Of a stretch of 6,515 nt of DNA, positions 4,022-6,515 are shown in pieces. Position 1 is the first letter of the stretch, and each line of letters begins with the position of its first letter. Source of the DNA: Spirochaetaceae bacterium (GTDB taxonomy: Bacteria; Spirochaetota; Spirochaetia; Treponematales; Breznakiellaceae); NCBI GenBank assembly GCA_031283025.1, contig JAITCP010000109.1, forward strand, positions 1 through 6,515, written 5' to 3'. The notes under the pieces are model-generated. The model did no database searches and was not told the DNA's origin. It saw only the letters and a program-made list of their open reading frames with translations. The position numbers and the translations under genes were made by a program.

Positions 4022-6295
4022 CTATCTGGGATTATCTTCCTGCGATAATTTAAGGTAAGTAAATTCCAGCCAGCCCGTACCGCCGCCCGCTTCAACAAGA
4101 AACTTCACCTCGTACATATTGCCAAGTTTCATATTCATTCCATCCCATTTCTTGAAATGTTCGGTAATGGAAATGGTTCCGGTCTTGCGGAGCGTTTGGC
4201 GTATGCTAAAATACTGGGTGAATGTTGTGTCTCCGTCTATTGAAGGCTTATTAACCCTCACATTCTTAATGACGCTATACGTCGCTCCATCCAGCGTATA
4301 ACTGCCCACTACTGACCCGCCTGTCGTACCGGTTCCCATGGGAGTGGTGTCTGCCTGCCATTGATTGCCAAACCAGTCTTCTACAATATAGTATTCTATC
4401 AATCGCTCATTAGGATCTGCGGCATCCGGGTTTCTTGCCCAACCGTAAATCCCTATATAGGAATAATTTCCGGCGGTGTTTCTGCCAGACCTTGTATAGT
4501 TAAAATCCGCGTACATATTTTTGTATTGAGTGAACGGTCCGCCCTTGCCCCAGTAATAACCAACGCGGCCCAGGAAATCATTGGGGTTGTTCCATTCCGC
4601 CCTGAATGCCGCACCGCCCCCCTGATTTGGTCCGTACCATATCAGTTTATTATTATTCCCACCCTCGGTCCACATTTCGTAACCATAGGGAGAACCGGGA
4701 AGAGACTTATTTCCGCCGCTATTAGAGGTATATGTTTGTACACCGGATGCGTTAGGGTCTAATGGAGTAGTTGTTATGGTTGGCGGCCCTTCAGCAGATT
4801 GAATCGCGCCAAGCGTATTACTGTTTACGCTGCCGGTATTTTCGGCTCTGGTAACGGTTACCTTTATATATTTGCCGGCATCAGCCGTAACTAATTTATA
4901 AGTTGATGAAACTGCGCCTGAAATGTCCGTACCCGCGGCTCCTGACGAATCTCCCCGTTTCCATTGATAGCTGATTGTTCCGCTTCCCCCAAGACTGTTG
5001 GTATTCGCAGTCAAGGTTTGTCCTACAGTTGTGGTTCCGCTAATGGTTACCGAACCGGTTAACGCGGGAAATGTAACCTGAGCAGTTGCAGAACTGTCTA
5101 CACTGCCGGTATTTCCGCTTCGGGTAACGGTTACTTTTATGTATTTGCCAACATCATCCGCAACCAGTGTATAGGTTGATGAAGCTGCGCCAAAAATGTT
5201 ATTAAACGTGCCTGATGATGAATCGCCGCGTAACCATTGATAACTGATTGTTCCGCTTCCCTCAAGACTGCCGGTATTTGCGGTCAAAACCAATCCTGCC
5301 TGTGCGGTTCCGGTAATGCTCACTGAACCGGTTAATGGGGGAAGCATAACGGCAATAACGGTAACTGTCGCCGTGCCGGATTTGCCGGTATCAACGGTAG
5401 ATGTCGCCCGAACGGTCAGGCTTTCTGCGGTTTCCCCGGAGGCTACGGTCAAAGTGCCGTCCTCGGCAATAATCGTTTCCGATATTCCGCCCGTTACACT
5501 CCAGGTAACAGTCTGCGCCGGACTGTTCTCCCCGGTTACCGTTGCGGTAAACCGCTGTGTTTCGCCTTTGAGCACACTCGCATTTGCCGGGTCTAAAGTT
5601 ACACTCGTAACCGTAGGCGTTTCAGCCTGCGCCGGCAGAACCGCTCCAACCGCAGCACTGGTTATGCTGCCGCTATATCCGGTTCGGGTAACGGTTACTT
5701 TTATATATTTACCAGCGTCATCTGTAACTAACGTATAGGTTGATGAAGCTGCGCCAAAAATGTTATTAAACGTGCCTGATGATGAATCTCCACGCGTCCA
5801 TTGATAACTGATTGTTCCGCTTCCCTCAAGGCTGGCAGTATTTGCGGTCAAAACCAATCCTGCCTGTGCGGTTCCGGTAATGCTTACTGAACCGGTTAAT
5901 GGGGGAAGCGTACCGGCAATAACGGTAACTATTGCCGTGCCGGATTTGCCGGTGTCGGCTGTAGAAGTTGCCCGAACGGTCAGGCTTGCCGCGGTTTCAT
6001 TAGCAGCTACGATCAGTTTACCATTGCTGATACTGGTTCCCGCTCCTCCGCCCTCTACTGTCCAAGTAACAGTCTGTGCCGGACTATTGATTCCGGTAAT
6101 TCCCGCAGTAAATTGCTTGTTTCCGCCTTTGAGTACACTCGCGCTTGAGGGATTTACCGTTACGCCGGTAACCGCCAGTATGGATACTGAAGGCGCTGCA
6201 TCATTTGAACAAGCCAAAAATATCAGGCCCAAACCCAAAATACCAAAAAACCCATATTTTAATCCGCAGTTATTCCGGTATGCCCTTGTTTTCAT
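4022..6295 (-). CDS. Surface lipoprotein endo-1,4-beta-xylanase: Ig-like stalk plus C-terminal GH11 domain
   Basis: Predicted secreted enzyme that cuts beta-1,4 bonds in xylan. Order over 757 residues: lipoprotein signal (basic start, hydrophobic 14-28, F-L-A-C29 lipobox); BIG2-like 1 (about 41-127); Ig-like 1 (131-217); BIG2-like 2 (228-314); Ig-like 2 (319-406); Ig-like 3 (410-497); linker; GH11 domain (about 521-752). GH11 landmarks align with Bacillus circulans xylanase: W542, Y617-G-W, L-I-E634-Y-Y (nucleophile, Glu78 there), R680, thumb P684-S-I-D-G, Q694, and V-E735 (acid/base, Glu172 there). D573 replaces Asn35. Eight extra residues precede the nucleophile strand. Lipidation and the Ig stalk suggest tethering at the cell surface with the catalytic end outward. 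ATG 6295 follows a GGGGAG ribosome site and a good promoter. GH11 is well supported; strict xylan specificity and outer-leaflet location are inferred. Confidence 0.93.
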   Translation of the reverse strand: MKTRAYRNNCGLKYGFFGILGLGLIFLACSNDAAPSVSILAVTGVTVNPSSASVLKGGNKQFTAGITGINSPAQTVTWTVEGGGAGTSISNGKLIVAANETAASLTVRATSTADTGKSGTAIVTVIAGTLPPLTGSVSITGTAQAGLVLTANTASLEGSGTISYQWTRGDSSSGTFNNIFGAASSTYTLVTDDAGKYIKVTVTRTGYSGSITSAAVGAVLPAQAETPTVTSVTLDPANASVLKGETQRFTATVTGENSPAQTVTWSVTGGISETIIAEDGTLTVASGETAESLTVRATSTVDTGKSGTATVTVIAVMLPPLTGSVSITGTAQAGLVLTANTGSLEGSGTISYQWLRGDSSSGTFNNIFGAASSTYTLVADDVGKYIKVTVTRSGNTGSVDSSATAQVTFPALTGSVTISGTTTVGQTLTANTNSLGGSGTISYQWKRGDSSGAAGTDISGAVSSTYKLVTADAGKYIKVTVTRAENTGSVNSNTLGAIQSAEGPPTITTTPLDPNASGVQTYTSNSGGNKSLPGSPYGYEMWTEGGNNNKLIWYGPNQGGGAAFRAEWNNPNDFLGRVGYYWGKGGPFTQYKNMYADFNYTRSGRNTAGNYSYIGIYGWARNPDAADPNERLIEYYIVEDWFGNQWQADTTPMGTGTTGGSVVGSYTLDGATYSVIKNVRVNKPSIDGDTTFTQYFSIRQTLRKTGTISITEHFKKWDGMNMKLGNMYEVKFLVEAGGGTGWLEFTYLKLSQEDNPR
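5048..6175 (-). repeat. Internal tandem duplication of a 187/188-residue BIG2 + Ig-like module in the xylanase stalk
   Basis: Two copies of a two-domain module lie head to tail (about 6175-5612 and 5611-5048). Over the Ig-like half the offset is exactly 564 bp: for example, the same 54 bases occur at 5171-5224 and 5735-5788, followed by another near-identical stretch of over 100 bases. The BIG2 halves are more diverged and differ by one codon of length. A third, older Ig-like copy (residues 410-497) lacks a BIG2 partner. Fixed landmarks in each Ig copy are L-T-G-S-V, I-S-Y-Q-W, S-S-T-Y and G-K-Y-I-K-V-T-V-T-R. Confidence 0.93.
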
Positions 6296-6301
6296 ATCCA
6301 G

Positions 6302-6307
6302 CTCCCC
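6302..6307 (-). promoter_or_regulatory. Ribosome binding site of the xylanase gene
   Basis: On the - strand GGGGAG lies six bases before the ATG at 6295-6293, supporting this start. If transcription begins about seven bases past the proposed -10 (near 6306), the site would sit almost at the 5' end of the mRNA, leaving a leader of only about ten bases. Confidence 0.75.
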
Positions 6308-6312
6308 ACCTA

Positions 6313-6342
6313 ATTTTACCCCCTTAAAAAGGCTGGTGTCAA
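6313..6342 (-). promoter_or_regulatory. Sigma-70-type promoter of the xylanase (and possibly folD)
   Basis: Read on the - strand, a perfect TTGACA -35 (6342-6337) is separated by 18 bases from a TAAAAT -10 (6318-6313), one mismatch from consensus. The spacing is within the normal range and the element is just upstream of the xylanase start. This is the best promoter in the window. The spacer contains a T5 and a G5 run. A near-consensus promoter suggests substantial basal expression unless a repressor acts on it. Confidence 0.75.
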
Positions 6343-6353
6343 TGAACTACTCC

Positions 6354-6366
6354 GCCCTGACAGGGC
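6354..6366. promoter_or_regulatory. Perfect palindrome, candidate operator in the divergent spacer
   Basis: GCCCTG and CAGGGC flank a single A, giving a 13-bp perfect dyad. It ends 11 bases upstream of the xylanase -35 and about 63 bases upstream of the opposing TATAAT, so a bound regulator could affect both directions. A half-site-like CAGGGCA recurs at 6400-6406. No T run follows on either strand, so it is not a typical terminator. Operator function is inferred from symmetry and position only. Confidence 0.4.
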
Positions 6367-6429
6367 AGGGTATTAAACCAGACTTCCGAATGAAATCAGC
6401 AGGGCAACAGCACTTACTCTATTTTGAGA

Positions 6430-6435
6430 TATAAT
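6430..6435 (+). promoter_or_regulatory. Candidate -10 box for the right-edge gene
   Basis: A perfect TATAAT lies 29 bases before the ATG at 6465. The -35 region about 17 bases upstream (around 6407-6412) shows no good match to TTGACA, and the TG at 6425-6426 is two bases too far away for an extended -10. If used, the promoter may need an activator. Confidence 0.45.
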
Positions 6436-6464
6436 AAGCCATATTAACCATCGGGAGGGGGAAT

Positions 6465-6515
6465 ATGGAAATACAGGAAGAAGACATCCATAGGATGAAA
6501 GCGGCGTTAAGAGGC
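6465..6515 (+). CDS. Start of an unidentified gene, cut by the right edge
   Basis: ATG 6465 opens 17 codons (beginning M-E-I-Q-E-E-D and ending A-L-R-G) that stay open to the end of the window. A strong GGAGG (6454-6458, within a longer G-rich run) lies six bases upstream and a TATAAT further up, so this is probably a real start and not chance. The fragment is polar, with neither signal peptide nor membrane segment, suggesting a cytoplasmic protein. It is divergent from the xylanase and could be a regulator, but 17 residues do not allow a family call. Confidence 0.6.
   Translation, partial: MEIQEEDIHRMKAALRG

Noticed and set aside
4361..4762. 133-codon + strand frame opposite the GH11 domain
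   Set aside because: It overlaps the catalytic core with clear family motifs on the - strand and has no visible ribosome site.
5880..6434. 184-codon + strand frame opposite the start of the xylanase gene
   Set aside because: It runs antisense through the lipoprotein signal, the BIG2 domain and the xylanase promoter. Its first part repeats almost word for word at 5316-5738, which follows from the duplicated module on the other strand.

Overview
The window looks like chromosomal DNA of a host-associated spirochete, most likely a Treponema-type bacterium from a plant-digesting gut such as that of a termite or ruminant. This is an inference from three things: a relaxed FLAC lipobox on an Ig-repeat surface protein, a cdsA-rseP housekeeping pair followed by a CpXC-type protein, and a family 11 xylanase built as a long surface lipoprotein. 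No rRNA or other marker gene is present to fix the taxon.

Layout. Positions 1-3071 (+) hold a tight, probably co-transcribed run: the 3' part of cdsA (CDP-diacylglycerol synthase, cut by the left edge), rseP (intramembrane site-2 protease) 30 bases later, and a CpXC-domain protein 23 bases after that. A short convergent spacer (3072-3137) with a 27-bp-period direct repeat follows. On the - strand, read right to left, come a 757-residue predicted lipoprotein xylanase (6295 to 4022) and folD (4007 to 3138), only 14 bases apart. A 169-base divergent spacer (6296-6464) carries a convincing promoter for the xylanase, a perfect GC-rich palindrome, and a candidate promoter for a + strand gene whose first 17 codons end the window.

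How the genes work together. CdsA makes CDP-diacylglycerol for phospholipids and RseP cleaves membrane proteins; the two are often neighbours in bacteria. FolD supplies one-carbon tetrahydrofolates. The xylanase is a separate, accessory function: its GH11 catalytic domain is held away from the membrane by two BIG2-like and three further Ig-like domains, as expected for a cell-anchored enzyme acting on plant xylan.

The least ordinary item is an in-frame array of five 13-residue (39-bp) acidic repeats inside the second PDZ domain of RseP, with a higher-order A-B-C-A-B order. Others worth a look are a G9 tract in the CdsA signature, a 564-bp internal duplication in the xylanase stalk, an Asp at the GH11 pH-determining position, and an eight-residue insertion just before the GH11 nucleophile. 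I see no complete new multi-gene system, CRISPR array, tRNA, rRNA or insertion sequence.
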